A DNA stretch of 64,000 nucleotides from Alicyclobacillus hesperidum (GTDB lineage Bacteria > Bacillota > Bacilli > Alicyclobacillales > Alicyclobacillaceae). The position numbers and the translations under genes were made by a program. Below, piece after piece: positions 1-9,029 of this stretch. A model generated the notes under the pieces. The model saw only the letters and a program-made list of their open reading frames with translations, ran no database searches and was not told where the DNA came from. The DNA lies in assembly GCF_900107035.1 (NCBI RefSeq), contig NZ_FNOJ01000009.1, positions 1 through 64,000 of the forward strand, written 5' to 3'. How positions within the stretch are numbered: the stretch's first letter is position 1; each line of letters begins with the position of its first letter.

Positions 1-79
1 GGTGAACCAACTCGTCTTTGAGGAACCTCACAACGCGTAGTGTAGCAAGATGAAGGCCGCCATCACGGCGGCGAAAAGC

Positions 80-108
80 ATACTAACACCTTTCGTCGCC
101 TGTGTCAA
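80..108 (-). promoter_or_regulatory. Sigma-A promoter reading out of the window
   Basis: On the minus strand a perfect -35 TTGACA (103-108) is followed by a 17-base spacer and a -10 TAGTAT (80-85). The predicted transcript would begin near 73 with a GC-rich stem-loop (arms 56-61 and 67-72, loop of 5). It points left, out of the window, where rplS often follows trmD. No start codon with a ribosome binding site is visible before position 1, so the target gene is outside the window. Confidence 0.65.
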
Positions 109-228
109 GCTTTTCTGTCCCTTGTCACACGATCAGCGAATCCCACCCAGGTATGGGCTTGTGATTCCTATGCCATCTTCAGCAAAGCTACTCGAACCTA
201 CGACGAAAAGGCTCCATACGATACAGTA

Positions 229-289
229 AGCTTCAGCAGGCGCTCCTTCCCCGGGATACAGCCATCAAAACTGTGCGCCTGCTGAAGCT
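229..289. repeat. 15-bp perfect inverted repeat after trmD
   Basis: Arms 229-243 and 275-289 are perfect reverse complements of 15 bases around a 31-base loop. The loop itself can form a short ACAG/CTGT stem on the minus strand. The repeat sits 9 bases beyond the trmD stop. Neither strand has a T-run after the stem, so it is not a classical intrinsic terminator. The rest of 1-297 shows no coding sequence I can support. Confidence 0.8.
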
Positions 290-297
290 CAAAACAC

Positions 298-1077
298 TTA
301 TTCAACGTCAATCCCCGTCAAATCACCTTGCTCAAACGCAGTTAACCACGCCCTCTGGCGCGGGGTAAGCTGCTCAATCCGCAAAAGATCCGGACGTTCT
401 TTCCAAGTCCGATACAAGGCGTGTCGCTCCCGCCATTCCGCGATCCGTTGATGGTTGCCCGACACCAAAACCTCCGGCACCGCCAGATCCCGATATACAG
501 CCGGACGCGTGAATTGAGGATACTCAAGTAGGCCCTGAACGTGCGACTCATCCTCGAGAGACGCCGCATTGCCCAAGACGCCCGGCAGCAATCTGGTCAC
601 TGCATCGATCACTGCCATCGCCGCGATCTCGCCACCCGTCATCACAAAATCGCCTAACGATAGTTCCTCGGTTGCCAGTGCTTGCCGAACGCGATCGTCA
701 AACCCTTCGTAGTGGCCACATATCAGCACAATCCGCTCGGACTGGGCGTACTCCTCTGCTACTTGCTGGGTGAATCTGCGGCCGGAAGGAGACAACAGTA
801 CCACGCGCGCGCGCGGCGACTCCAATCTAGTATTCAAGCGGTTGCAAAGATCATCGATGGCTTCAAACAACGGCTCGGGCTTTAGCAACATGCCTGCCCC
901 ACCACCGTAAGGCGTGTCGTCGACAGTGCGATGCCGATCCTTTGCATATTGCCGAAAATCGATGAGTTCAACATCCACCGCGCCAATCTCTGCAGCACGC
1001 TTCATCATACTCTCGCCAAGCACACCGGAAAACATATTCGGAAAGAGTGTGAGCACATGAATCGCAAGTGCCATCAT
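298..1077 (-). CDS. trmD: tRNA (guanine-N1)-methyltransferase
   Basis: TrmD transfers a methyl group from S-adenosylmethionine to N1 of G37 in tRNAs, preventing +1 frameshifting. The 259-residue product carries the family signature DDTPYGGGAGM near residues 53-63 and the SPOUT knot segments ICGHYEGFDDR and LGDFVMTGGE that bind SAM. Its ATG shares one base with the rimM stop (TGATG), so translation is probably coupled. A second ATG follows directly, so the start may be one codon later. It is the last gene of the rnc-to-trmD operon. Identification is secure. Confidence 0.97.
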   Translation of the reverse strand: MMALAIHVLTLFPNMFSGVLGESMMKRAAEIGAVDVELIDFRQYAKDRHRTVDDTPYGGGAGMLLKPEPLFEAIDDLCNRLNTRLESPRARVVLLSPSGRRFTQQVAEEYAQSERIVLICGHYEGFDDRVRQALATEELSLGDFVMTGGEIAAMAVIDAVTRLLPGVLGNAASLEDESHVQGLLEYPQFTRPAVYRDLAVPEVLVSGNHQRIAEWRERHALYRTWKERPDLLRIEQLTPRQRAWLTAFEQGDLTGIDVE

Positions 1078-1619
1078 CAGCCCCCCGACTCGCTGTCATC
1101 GTCCAATAAGCCTGGCAAAAGATGAACCGTCATCTTTTTTGCAACGAGATCGACTGCCAAAATACAGTCTGGAATTGCTGGCAGGAGAACGTCGGGTTGC
1201 CTTTGAGGGCGGCGAATCACATAGACGTCATTCGCACCCGGCGTCAGTACCTCCACCAATGTCCCCAGCCGTTCCCCCTCGTCCGTCCATACATCCAAAC
1301 CCACAAGCTGATGAATGTAGTACGTCCCCTCGGGCAGAGGCAACAATTGCTCCTCGGAAACACAGAGCTCCAGGCCACGCCAATGTTCCACGTCGTGAAT
1401 GCTGTTTAACCCCTTAAAACCAACGATCCACATATTTTGATGTTTGCGACCGCTGCGAACCTCAACTTCCGTAATCGGTGTTCCGCCTTCAGGTCGAACA
1501 AACAGCCGGGACCCCGGCGCGAACCTTTCCTCCGCGAAATCTGTCCGCGGATATACGCGCATCTCGCCTCGCAGTCCATGTGGTTTTGTCATCACGCCGA
1601 CCGTATAGTACGTCGTCAC
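1077..1619 (-). CDS. rimM: 16S rRNA processing protein RimM
   Basis: RimM is a 30S maturation factor that binds ribosomal protein S19 and helps process 16S rRNA. The product has the N-terminal RimM barrel (VGVMTKPHGLRGEMRV) followed by a PRC-barrel half (YYIHQLVGLDVWTDEGERLGTL). I place the start at the GTG at 1619, giving 180 residues, typical of the family. This GTG overlaps the ylqD stop by four bases (GTGA). The open frame extends upstream to 1706, but that extension is arginine-rich and has no family similarity. It precedes trmD, the usual order in Bacilli. Confidence 0.95.
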   Translation of the reverse strand: MTTYYTVGVMTKPHGLRGEMRVYPRTDFAEERFAPGSRLFVRPEGGTPITEVEVRSGRKHQNMWIVGFKGLNSIHDVEHWRGLELCVSEEQLLPLPEGTYYIHQLVGLDVWTDEGERLGTLVEVLTPGANDVYVIRRPQRQPDVLLPAIPDCILAVDLVAKKMTVHLLPGLLDDDSESGG

Positions 1620-2038
1620 CCTTCGATCCGCTGCCCGTTTTGGCGAATCTCGACGACAATGCCGTCGCGCACAATAATTTCCGAACCGAGCAACACCTTC
1701 GTCCAATCATCTCCAGGCTTGACTTCTACCATGGTTTCGACCGTCATATTCTGAATCTCTGTACCAAGTTCCATTTGTTGAAACTGCTGCATTTGCTGAA
1801 ATAATTCTTCCCGTCTTTGCTCACGCACACGCTTTTCATTCTCTACCTGCTGGCGCACCTGCTGTGCCAACTCACCGCTTTGCGCCATGGCCTGTTCGAT
1901 AGCTTGCTTGCCTTGTTCCTCAATCTGTTCCAATTCATTCATGACCTGCTCGATCTGGCGGCGTTGTTCTGCAATGATTTGCTGCTTCGCGGCTTCCGTC
2001 AAAATGAACTTAACTGCCACAGGCTGCCGAATAACCAC
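1616..2038 (-). CDS. ylqD: YlqD family protein
   Basis: A 140-residue protein of the YlqD family, conserved in Bacilli between the KH-domain gene and rimM; its function is unknown. The middle (about residues 15-90) is a long Gln/Glu-rich amphipathic helix likely to form a coiled coil. The C-terminus (VKPGDDWTKVLLGSEIIVRDGIVVEIR) looks like a small beta-rich domain. It starts with GTG at 2038 behind a GAGGAGA ribosome binding site. There is no signal peptide, so it is probably cytoplasmic. The location next to ribosome maturation genes suggests an RNA-related role, which is inference only. Confidence 0.88.
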   Translation of the reverse strand: MVIRQPVAVKFILTEAAKQQIIAEQRRQIEQVMNELEQIEEQGKQAIEQAMAQSGELAQQVRQQVENEKRVREQRREELFQQMQQFQQMELGTEIQNMTVETMVEVKPGDDWTKVLLGSEIIVRDGIVVEIRQNGQRIEG

Positions 2039-2059
2039 TAAAAATCTCCTCGCATCCTC

Positions 2060-2290
2060 TTATGACTGAATGTCGACAAACACCCGTTTTTTCTGACGAT
2101 ACGCTGCGGCACTAACCACGTTGCGGATGGCCTTGGCTACCCGCCCCTGTCGGCCGATCACGCGCCCTACGTCGTCCGGGTGTACCTTGACCTGATATGT
2201 GACCGTGTCGCCCTCTTCGATTGGGGAGACCAAAACAGCTTCGGGATGATCCACAAGAGAACTAACGATATATTGAACCAAGTCTTTCAT
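2060..2290 (-). CDS. khpA: KH-domain RNA-binding protein KhpA
   Basis: A 76-residue single KH-domain protein (YlqC/KhpA). The GxxG RNA-contact loop is visible as GRQG within VGRVIGRQGRVAKAIR, near residues 44-52. In other Firmicutes KhpA pairs with KhpB (Jag/EloR) and affects cell elongation and RNA binding. The gene lies between rpsP and ylqD in the standard order. A GC-rich hairpin separates it from rpsP. The ATG at 2290 follows a GGAGTGA-type ribosome binding site. Confidence 0.93.
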   Translation of the reverse strand: MKDLVQYIVSSLVDHPEAVLVSPIEEGDTVTYQVKVHPDDVGRVIGRQGRVAKAIRNVVSAAAYRQKKRVFVDIQS

Positions 2291-2306
2291 TGGCGATCAC
2301 TCCGAA

Positions 2307-2327
2307 GGGCGGCCCATTAGGCCGCCC
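2307..2327 (-). other. Intercistronic GC hairpin between rpsP and khpA
   Basis: Perfect 8-bp arms GGGCGGCC and GGCCGCCC (2307-2314, 2320-2327) enclose a 5-base loop, 5 bases beyond the rpsP stop. There is no U-tract. It may lower read-through or protect the rpsP message so that S16 is made in excess over downstream products; that role is inferred. Confidence 0.6.
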
Positions 2328-2332
2328 ACAAT

Positions 2333-2605
2333 TCACTTCTGAAATTTTTGCTCATGGAACTTCTTCATAATACCTTCCAAGTGGAACAAATAGCGCACTT
2401 TGTCGGAAGGTTGTGCTCCCGTACCCAACCAGTACAGAGCGCGCTCCTCGTCGATTTGGATTTGCGCAGGCTCAGTCAGCGGATTGTACGTGCCAATTTC
2501 CTCGACAAAACGACCATCGCGCGGAGAACGAGACTCCGCAACAACAACGCGATAGAACGGACGCTTCTTTGCTCCCATGCGCTTCAAACGAATCTTCACT
2601 GCCAT
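2333..2605 (-). CDS. rpsP: 30S ribosomal protein S16
   Basis: Ribosomal protein S16, 90 residues, a component of the 30S body that stabilises 16S rRNA. The N-terminus [19 protein letters not shown] and the [19 protein letters not shown] segment are diagnostic. The C-terminus is a lysine-rich tail. The gene follows ffh with a 21-base gap and is preceded by a GGAGGG ribosome binding site. It is part of the ylxM-ffh-rpsP-khpA-ylqD-rimM-trmD group conserved across Bacilli. Confidence 0.98.
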   Translation of the reverse strand: MAVKIRLKRMGAKKRPFYRVVVAESRSPRDGRFVEEIGTYNPLTEPAQIQIDEERALYWLGTGAQPSDKVRYLFHLEGIMKKFHEQKFQK

Positions 2606-2626
2606 TTTGAAATACCCTCCATATCG

Positions 2627-4093
2627 TTATTTTCGCTTTTTCTTGCGATGCTGGCGCTGCCTAGGTTCGCCACCACTGCCCGCAACGGAGTTGGCCGGCA
2701 TGTCCGACAACGATGGCATGTCCTTAAGCCCAGGCATCCCCCCGAGCCCACCCATCGCTTTCAAAGCACTCATCGCACTTCGTCGGCTCATTCGCTTACC
2801 CATACCAGTGAACCGTTTCATCATCTCGCGGGTCTGTTCAAACTGGTTTAACAATTGGTTCACTTCACGCACGGTCGTCCCGCTGCCATTGGCAATTCGC
2901 CGTCTGCGACTCGCGTTCATCACGCTTGGATCTTCCCGCTCAGCAGGCGTCATCGATGAGATGATGGCATCCATCCGCAAGAACCGCCGGTCATTCAAAT
3001 CAATGTTCTCGAGGCCTTTCATGCGATTCATGCCGGGAATCATCTTCAGAACTTGATCGAGCGGCCCTAAGTTGCGCACTTGACGAAACATCTCTTGAAA
3101 GTCGTTCAAGGTAAAGCTCGATGTGCGCATCCGCGCTTCCATCTCTTTGGCCTTTTCCAAGTCGATGCGCTCTTGAGCGCGTTCAATCAAACTCAGCACA
3201 TCGCCCATGCCGAGAATACGGGATGCAAGCCGATCCGGATGGAATGGTTCCAGAGGTTCAATCTTCTCACCAAGCCCGACGTACTTAATGGGGCATCCCG
3301 TCACCGCGCGTACGGTGAGTGCCGCCCCGCCGCGAGCGTCGCCGTCCAGCTTGGTCAGAATGACACCTGTGACACCCAACCGCTGATGAAACGTCTCGGC
3401 GACGTGGACAGCATCCTGCCCGGTCATCGCGTCGACCACTAAAAGAATTTCGGTCGGCTGCACAGCCGCCTTCATCCCCTCGAGTTCCTCCATCAGCTGG
3501 TCATCGATGTGTAAGCGACCTGCGGTATCGATGAGAACGATGTCGGCCCCGGCCTTCTCAGCCTCTGCTAAACTCGCCTTCGCGATAGCGACTGGATTTG
3601 CATCCGCGCCTTGGTCGAATACCGGAATATCGATTTGCTTGCCGAGCACCTTGAGTTGGTCAATGGCGGCAGGGCGATACACGTCGGCGGCGACGAGCAA
3701 AGGCCGATGCTGGTGTTGACGGAATGCAAGGCCCAGTTTTGCGATCGCGGTTGTCTTACCCGCGCCCTGCAACCCCACTAGCATGACGACAGTCGGCGGC
3801 TTTGGCGCCATTTGAATGCGTGCCTGCGCGCCGCCCATCAACTCCGTCAGCTCTTCGTAGACGATCTTTACGACCTGTTGCCCTGGCGTCAAACTTTTCT
3901 GCAGATCCTGGCCAACCGCCCGCTCCCGCACGCGATTGACAAAATCGCGTACAACCTTGACGTTGACGTCTGCCGCAAGCAACGCGAGCCGAATTTCACG
4001 CATCGCCTCTTGCACATCCGCTTCCGTCAAACGTCCTTTTCCGCGTAATCGATTGAGTGCAGACTGCAGACTGTTCGACAAACTCTCAAGCAT
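2627..4093 (-). CDS. ffh: Signal recognition particle protein Ffh
   Basis: Ffh is the GTPase subunit of the signal recognition particle. It binds signal sequences and 4.5S/6S SRP RNA and docks with FtsY at the membrane. The protein has an N-terminal helical bundle, a G domain with P-loop GLQGAGKTT (about residues 107-115), DTAGR and TKLDGDARGG motifs, and a methionine-rich M domain ending in a Gly/Met- and Lys-rich tail. I choose the ATG at 4093 (488 residues) because a GGGAGGTGA ribosome binding site lies just upstream and covers the alternative GTG at 4102. It overlaps ylxM by 8 bases. Confidence 0.97.
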   Translation of the reverse strand: MLESLSNSLQSALNRLRGKGRLTEADVQEAMREIRLALLAADVNVKVVRDFVNRVRERAVGQDLQKSLTPGQQVVKIVYEELTELMGGAQARIQMAPKPPTVVMLVGLQGAGKTTAIAKLGLAFRQHQHRPLLVAADVYRPAAIDQLKVLGKQIDIPVFDQGADANPVAIAKASLAEAEKAGADIVLIDTAGRLHIDDQLMEELEGMKAAVQPTEILLVVDAMTGQDAVHVAETFHQRLGVTGVILTKLDGDARGGAALTVRAVTGCPIKYVGLGEKIEPLEPFHPDRLASRILGMGDVLSLIERAQERIDLEKAKEMEARMRTSSFTLNDFQEMFRQVRNLGPLDQVLKMIPGMNRMKGLENIDLNDRRFLRMDAIISSMTPAEREDPSVMNASRRRRIANGSGTTVREVNQLLNQFEQTREMMKRFTGMGKRMSRRSAMSALKAMGGLGGMPGLKDMPSLSDMPANSVAGSGGEPRQRQHRKKKRK

Positions 4094-4487
4094 CCGCCTC
4101 ACCTCCCGTCAAGCTCGACAGCGTGGCAGCCATCTGCTCTATGGCCCTTTGCATACGCGTGCGATCCGCTTCCGGCAAATCCGCCCGAACCGCCTGCCAG
4201 CAGTCGATGAGCCGTGCCCAAGCCGTCCCCTGTTTCGCCGCAATCTCCTGCAGATGAAGTGCCGCTTCGTACACTTCAAGCTGCTCGCCGACGCGACGCA
4301 GTTGATCATGCACCGCCTGTCGACTAATCGACAGCACAGAACCAATTTCCGCGAGCGACATGTCTTCAAAATGGTACAACTCGACAATCTGTCGCTGACG
4401 CTCCGTAAGCAGCGGTTCGTAGAACGCATAGAGATCGCCTATGCGAGTGACCTCTCTCATACTATCTGGGTTCAGCGTCACTGTCAA
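4086..4487 (-). CDS. ylxM: YlxM/p13-like DNA-binding protein
   Basis: A 133-residue helix-turn-helix protein of the YlxM/p13 family, almost always encoded next to ffh; homologues are described as SRP-associated regulators. The sigma-70 region 4-like motif LTERQRQIVELYHFEDMSLAEIGSVL-SISRQAVHDQLRR occupies residues 28-65. The start is a TTG at 4487, supported by an AAAGGAG ribosome binding site at a good distance; the first ATG (4460) lacks one. It overlaps the start of ffh, implying coupled translation. The regulatory role is inferred from family and context. Confidence 0.9.
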   Translation of the reverse strand: MTVTLNPDSMREVTRIGDLYAFYEPLLTERQRQIVELYHFEDMSLAEIGSVLSISRQAVHDQLRRVGEQLEVYEAALHLQEIAAKQGTAWARLIDCWQAVRADLPEADRTRMQRAIEQMAATLSSLTGGEADA

Positions 4488-4517
4488 GCAAATCTCCTTT
4501 ACACCACAAATCAGCCG

Positions 4518-5435
4518 TTATGGCCTGCAAACCGCCTCCGCGTAAGCGGTCGCATCAAACGGTTGCAGGTCTTCGACCCCTTCGCCAAGGCCAATCCACT
4601 TCACCGGTATTCCTTGCTCGTGCACAATGGGCAGAACAATTCCGCCTTTCGCTGTTCCGTCCAATTTGGTGATGACAATGCCAGTCACATCGACAACCTC
4701 TTTGAAAACCTTCGCCTGCATAAGGCCGTTTTGACCTGTTGTTCCATCCAGCACGAGGAGCACTTCATGGGGCGAGCCAGGCATTTCTTTCGCAGCGACC
4801 TTTCGAATCTTGGCCAACTCCGCCATCAGATGCGACTTGTTTTGTAGGCGACCTGCCGTGTCACAAATAATGATATCGATCCCGCGCGCCTTTCCGGCCG
4901 CGATGGCGTCGTAGACGACAGCTGCTGGATCCGCCCCTTGGCTGTGCCGCACCACATCGACGCCAACCCGGTTCCCCCAGGCCAACAGTTGTTCGATCGC
5001 CGCTGCACGAAACGTATCGCCAGCCGCCAGCAAGACCTTTTTACCTTGTGCTTGGTAATAATGAGCCAACTTGCCGATGGTCGTCGTCTTCCCTGCACCA
5101 TTGACGCCAACGACCAAAACAAGTGTTGGACCCTCCGACTGCAAGTTCATGTCCGACGATCCGATATCAAGCATGTCCCGCATCACGTCGACCATCACAT
5201 CGGGCAGGTCATCCGCGTTTTCGATCCGGCGCTTACGCGCGGCAACGCGAACGCGATCGACCAGTTCCAGCGCGGTCTCCACGCCCATATCGGCCGCAAT
5301 AAACGCCTCTTCCATCTCCTCAAACAGCGACTCGTCCAATTTGCGCCCGCGAAAGATGCTTGCGAGCTTGTCCGCCAAGGCATTTCTCGATTTCTGCAGC
5401 CCCTTGCGGAAACGTTCAAACAACCCCATACCCAC
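4518..5435 (-). CDS. ftsY: Signal recognition particle receptor FtsY
   Basis: FtsY is the SRP receptor GTPase that receives Ffh-ribosome complexes at the membrane. The 305-residue protein has a short charged N-terminal region, an N domain and a G domain with GVNGAGKTTTIGKL, DTAGRLQNK and TKLDGTAKGG motifs. It lacks the long acidic A domain of the enterobacterial protein, as is usual in Bacilli. It lies between smc and ylxM-ffh, so both SRP GTPases are co-transcribed. Two in-frame ATGs (5435, 5429) are possible starts. Confidence 0.97.
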   Translation of the reverse strand: MGMGLFERFRKGLQKSRNALADKLASIFRGRKLDESLFEEMEEAFIAADMGVETALELVDRVRVAARKRRIENADDLPDVMVDVMRDMLDIGSSDMNLQSEGPTLVLVVGVNGAGKTTTIGKLAHYYQAQGKKVLLAAGDTFRAAAIEQLLAWGNRVGVDVVRHSQGADPAAVVYDAIAAGKARGIDIIICDTAGRLQNKSHLMAELAKIRKVAAKEMPGSPHEVLLVLDGTTGQNGLMQAKVFKEVVDVTGIVITKLDGTAKGGIVLPIVHEQGIPVKWIGLGEGVEDLQPFDATAYAEAVCRP

Positions 5436-5456
5436 TACCTCCTCCTCTTGCGCTTC

Positions 5457-8400
5457 TTATGCCGTCTCGTAGTCGATTTCGTCCGCCAAGCGCACGCTGA
5501 CAAGCGAGGAGACGCCTCGCTCGGGCATCGTGACACCGTACAGCGCATCGGCTTCCTCCATGGTTCCGCGTCGATGCGTGATCACGATAAATTGAGTCTC
5601 TGCCGCGAAGACCTTTAGTTGTTGCGCAAAGCGCGAAACGTTCGCCTCGTCGAGTGCGGCTTCGACCTCGTCCAGCACGCAAAACGGCACAGGCCGCACG
5701 CGTAGAATCGCAAATAACAGGGCCATCGCGGTCAGCGCACGCTCACCACCCGACAGCAGATTCAGGTTTTGCAGCCTTTTCCCGGGTGGTTTCGCGACCA
5801 CTTCGATCCCGGTTGTGAGTGGATCCTCCGGATTGGTTAGCGACAAATCCGCTTCGCCGCCATTAAACAGAATTTGAAACGCGTGCGCAAACTCGGCTTG
5901 TATCTGCCGAAAGGTTTCCATAAACCGATTGGCCATTTCGGTATCGATCTCGTCGATGAGCCGCTCCAGTTGTTGTTGGGCCTCAACCAGATCGTCGCGC
6001 TGTTCTGTAAGGAACGTCACGCGTTCGGACAAACGCTCGTGTTCCTCAATGGCACCGAGATTGACGTCGCCCAACGCGGCGCGCCGACGGCGTAAAGACT
6101 GCACTTCACGCTCCAAATCATCCACGGATCCCGTAAGCGGATAACGGGATTTTGCCCACTCGTAGGTCATTCCGTGATTGTCGCCCATTTTTTGAAGCGC
6201 GTGAGCCAGATCTGCATCGGCGCGCTCCGCTGCGACCACTGCTCGATGCAAAAGTTCATCTTCGCGGGCGACAGCTTGACGAGCCTCATGTGCGATCCCT
6301 TCCAGTTGGCGCGCCGTAGCCTCTCGTTCCAGCCGCGCTTGACGAGCCAATTCCAATTGTTGCTCGCCTTCAGCTACCGCATCAAACAACGATTGCACGC
6401 CGCTTCGTTTGGAAGTGGCCTCCTGCCTGAGATCCCTTTCCTCTGTTGCGGCTGTCTGCGCTTCTATATCGAGTATCGCAATCGCCTCGCGCAAGCGCGC
6501 AGCTCGGTTTGCGAGTTCTTTCTGGCGAACCCGCAATCCCTCGCGCTCTTGACGCAAAGTCGCCACTTCGATGCGCAATCCTGTAACCTGCTCATGCGCC
6601 TCAGCCAGACGCTGTTCCAATTCAGTCAATTCTTTGCGTTTAGCGGCAAGGGCTTCCGTCAGCGACGCCAAAGCAGTCTCCGCGTCAACAAGGCCTTGTT
6701 GGGCAGTCTGTTCGCGCAAGGCGATGGCGTCGCTCCCGGATTGCAGTTGCTCAGCCTCCCAAGCCAACGCCTCCAGGCGCTCCGCAGCCGATTTTTGCTG
6801 ATATTCGAGTTGGCGCATCTGCTCTTGCAACTGTTGCCGCTCGTTTGCCAGACGCTCAAGGTCCTTCTGGGCGTCGAAGCGTGCTTGCTGTGCTTGGCTC
6901 ACCTGCTCGCGCAAGAGCTGCTGGCGTTCGATCAGAGCCCGCTCCGACTCCTGCAATTCGCGAAGCTTTTGCTCTACGTCTTGCCGCTCGCGCGATCGGC
7001 CAAGCAACCCGGGCCCTTTGCGGTTGACGTGTCCGCCCGTCATCATGCCGCCCGGTGACACGACATCGCCCTGTAACGTAACGATTCGGTAACGGTATTG
7101 CAAGTCCCGCGCCAGAGCATTGGCCCGCTCGAGGCTTGCGGCGATTAGGACATTGCCAAGCAGGTGCTCGACGGCTTGTCGATAGACTGGATCGGCATCG
7201 ACCAAGTCGCTCGCAACGCCGAGAAAGCCATCTTGACCGCGTACAGAGTCCAAGTCGCCCTCCCGCAAACGCCGGGATTTGATGACGTCAAGTGGCATAA
7301 ACGTCGCGCGCCCAGCCTGCCGTTGCTTGAGCAAATGGATGGCGGCCCGAGCGTCGGCCTCGCGATCGACGACCACGTTTTGCAAAGCGCCGCCAAGGGC
7401 CGTTTCGATGGCAATCTCGTACTTCTTATCCACATGCACAAGTTCTGCGAGTGAACCGTGAATACCTGTTAGAGCTCCGCGATGGGCTTGCTGCAACACG
7501 GTTCGCACACCGAGTGCATAACCGTCGTAGCCCTGTTCAAGGTCGCGCAAAAGTTCGAGTCTCGCCTGCATCGCTTGCATTTCCGCACGCAGACGGTGCA
7601 ATTCGGTCACGGTTGTCGCTTCCGCCTCGGCCGCCTCTTCGCGAACCCGCTCGTGCTCTTCTATGCGTGCCGCCGCCCGTTCCATATCAGCTTCAAGCGT
7701 CACCACTTGTTCGGCCAGCTTGCGGTGCGCTGCCGCCGCGTCGTCGATCTGCGCCTGCCAGCGGGCTTGATCCTGCTCGAAGCGAGCCCGTTTGCCAGCC
7801 TCTGAAGCGGCTTGTTCTGCTAGCATTTTGAGTTCGTTGCGCAACGAGGCAGCGCGATGGTTGACCTCGATCAACTCTGCGCTCATCTCTTCGATCTCGG
7901 CGGTGAGCACGTTTTTTCGTTCTTCACTGGCAGATGTCGCAACCTCATTCAGCTGTGCAGCGCGTTCACCGAGTTTCTCGGTAACCTCATGCAATGCCGT
8001 GTTCGCATGTGACAACTCTTGCTCGATATCTTCCAGTTCTCGCGCCTGCTCTATCCGCCGCGTCTGCCGCGCTTCCGCCGCGGCAGCAAGATGCTCGAGG
8101 CGCTGATCGATCAAGGCGAGATCGCCCTGTGAGCGTTGGCGCTCTTCGACCAAACGCACGTAGCGCTGTTGCAAAGCCTCGACCTGGGACACGGTTTCCT
8201 CAAAGCTTGCCCGCGCCTCGCGCCAAGCGGCCTCCGCCTGCGCGAGCGCCGCTTGCGCCTCGTCTCGCACAGCCTGTTGTCCAGACACCGCCGCAGTCGC
8301 TTGTTGAAAACGCTCGTGCAACCGATCGATCTCGACGACCAACAATGTAATTTCTGCTTCTTCCAAGGCATCGCTCAATTGCTGATATTGCTCGGCCCGA

Positions 8401-9029
8401 GCCCGTTCTTCGGCGAGGGGGGCCAATTGTTGTGTTAACTCCGCCAGGATATCGTCGACGCGAATCAGATTGTTTTCCGTATCCTCCAGCTTTCGTTCCG
8501 CTTCTTTACGTCGGTGCTTAAACTTCACAATCCCAGCCGCATCCTCGAAGGGCCCACGCCGATCCTCTGGGCGCGTAGACAACATTTCTTCAATCTTGCC
8601 TTGCCCGATGATGGAATACGCGTCGCGCCCTAGCCCTGTATCCATGAACAACTCATGAATGTCCTTCAAGCGGCAAGGCTGACGATTGATGTAGTACTCG
8701 CTTTCGCCTGAGCGAAAGACACGACGTGTGATGGTGACCTCGTCGAATACCACCGGCAGATGGCGGTCACTATTGTCCAAGGTCAAGGAAACCTCACAAA
8801 GGTTTGTCGGTTTACGCAGTTCGCTCCCGGCAAAAATCACGTCTTCCATCTTACTGCCGCGCAGATTGCGCACACTCTGCTCACCGAGTACCCAGCGAAT
8901 GGCGTCCGCAATATTGCTCTTACCACTGCCGTTGGGTCCCACGACAGCGGTAACCCCCGGCGACAGTACGATCTGGCTCTTATCTGCAAACGATTTAAAA
9001 CCAACGATATCAATCTGCTTGAGATACAC
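5457..9029 (-). CDS. smc: Chromosome segregation ATPase SMC
   Basis: SMC is the motor subunit of the SMC-ScpAB condensin that organises and segregates replicated chromosomes. The 1190-residue length is typical. Walker A (GPNGSGKSN) lies at residues 31-39, then a long coiled coil, a hinge domain (about 510-660, including LAELVHVDKKYEIAIETALGGALQNVV), a return coiled coil, the signature LSGGERALTAMALL and Walker B FCVLDEVEAALDEANV near the C-terminus. The GTG start at 9029 lies inside the last codons of rnc (20-base overlap). The rnc-smc-ftsY order is the standard Bacilli arrangement. Confidence 0.98.
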   Translation of the reverse strand: MYLKQIDIVGFKSFADKSQIVLSPGVTAVVGPNGSGKSNIADAIRWVLGEQSVRNLRGSKMEDVIFAGSELRKPTNLCEVSLTLDNSDRHLPVVFDEVTITRRVFRSGESEYYINRQPCRLKDIHELFMDTGLGRDAYSIIGQGKIEEMLSTRPEDRRGPFEDAAGIVKFKHRRKEAERKLEDTENNLIRVDDILAELTQQLAPLAEERARAEQYQQLSDALEEAEITLLVVEIDRLHERFQQATAAVSGQQAVRDEAQAALAQAEAAWREARASFEETVSQVEALQQRYVRLVEERQRSQGDLALIDQRLEHLAAAAEARQTRRIEQARELEDIEQELSHANTALHEVTEKLGERAAQLNEVATSASEERKNVLTAEIEEMSAELIEVNHRAASLRNELKMLAEQAASEAGKRARFEQDQARWQAQIDDAAAAHRKLAEQVVTLEADMERAAARIEEHERVREEAAEAEATTVTELHRLRAEMQAMQARLELLRDLEQGYDGYALGVRTVLQQAHRGALTGIHGSLAELVHVDKKYEIAIETALGGALQNVVVDREADARAAIHLLKQRQAGRATFMPLDVIKSRRLREGDLDSVRGQDGFLGVASDLVDADPVYRQAVEHLLGNVLIAASLERANALARDLQYRYRIVTLQGDVVSPGGMMTGGHVNRKGPGLLGRSRERQDVEQKLRELQESERALIERQQLLREQVSQAQQARFDAQKDLERLANERQQLQEQMRQLEYQQKSAAERLEALAWEAEQLQSGSDAIALREQTAQQGLVDAETALASLTEALAAKRKELTELEQRLAEAHEQVTGLRIEVATLRQEREGLRVRQKELANRAARLREAIAILDIEAQTAATEERDLRQEATSKRSGVQSLFDAVAEGEQQLELARQARLEREATARQLEGIAHEARQAVAREDELLHRAVVAAERADADLAHALQKMGDNHGMTYEWAKSRYPLTGSVDDLEREVQSLRRRRAALGDVNLGAIEEHERLSERVTFLTEQRDDLVEAQQQLERLIDEIDTEMANRFMETFRQIQAEFAHAFQILFNGGEADLSLTNPEDPLTTGIEVVAKPPGKRLQNLNLLSGGERALTAMALLFAILRVRPVPFCVLDEVEAALDEANVSRFAQQLKVFAAETQFIVITHRRGTMEEADALYGVTMPERGVSSLVSVRLADEIDYETA

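Noticed and set aside
1-31. Possible GTG-started coding sequence entering from the left edge
   Set aside because: No ribosome binding site precedes the GTG at 29-31 and only ten codons are visible; cannot be told from a leader RNA.
229-289. Intrinsic terminator of the rnc-trmD operon
   Set aside because: The stem is strong, but neither side has a T-run and the loop is 31 bases, so I list it only as an inverted repeat.
3936-4847. 303-codon plus-strand open frame across ffh, ylxM and ftsY
   Set aside because: It lies antisense to three well-identified genes, has an Arg/Ser-rich composition and no recognisable domain.
6174-7058. 294-codon plus-strand open frame inside smc
   Set aside because: Leu/Gln/Arg-rich mirror of the SMC coiled coil, typical of a shadow frame.
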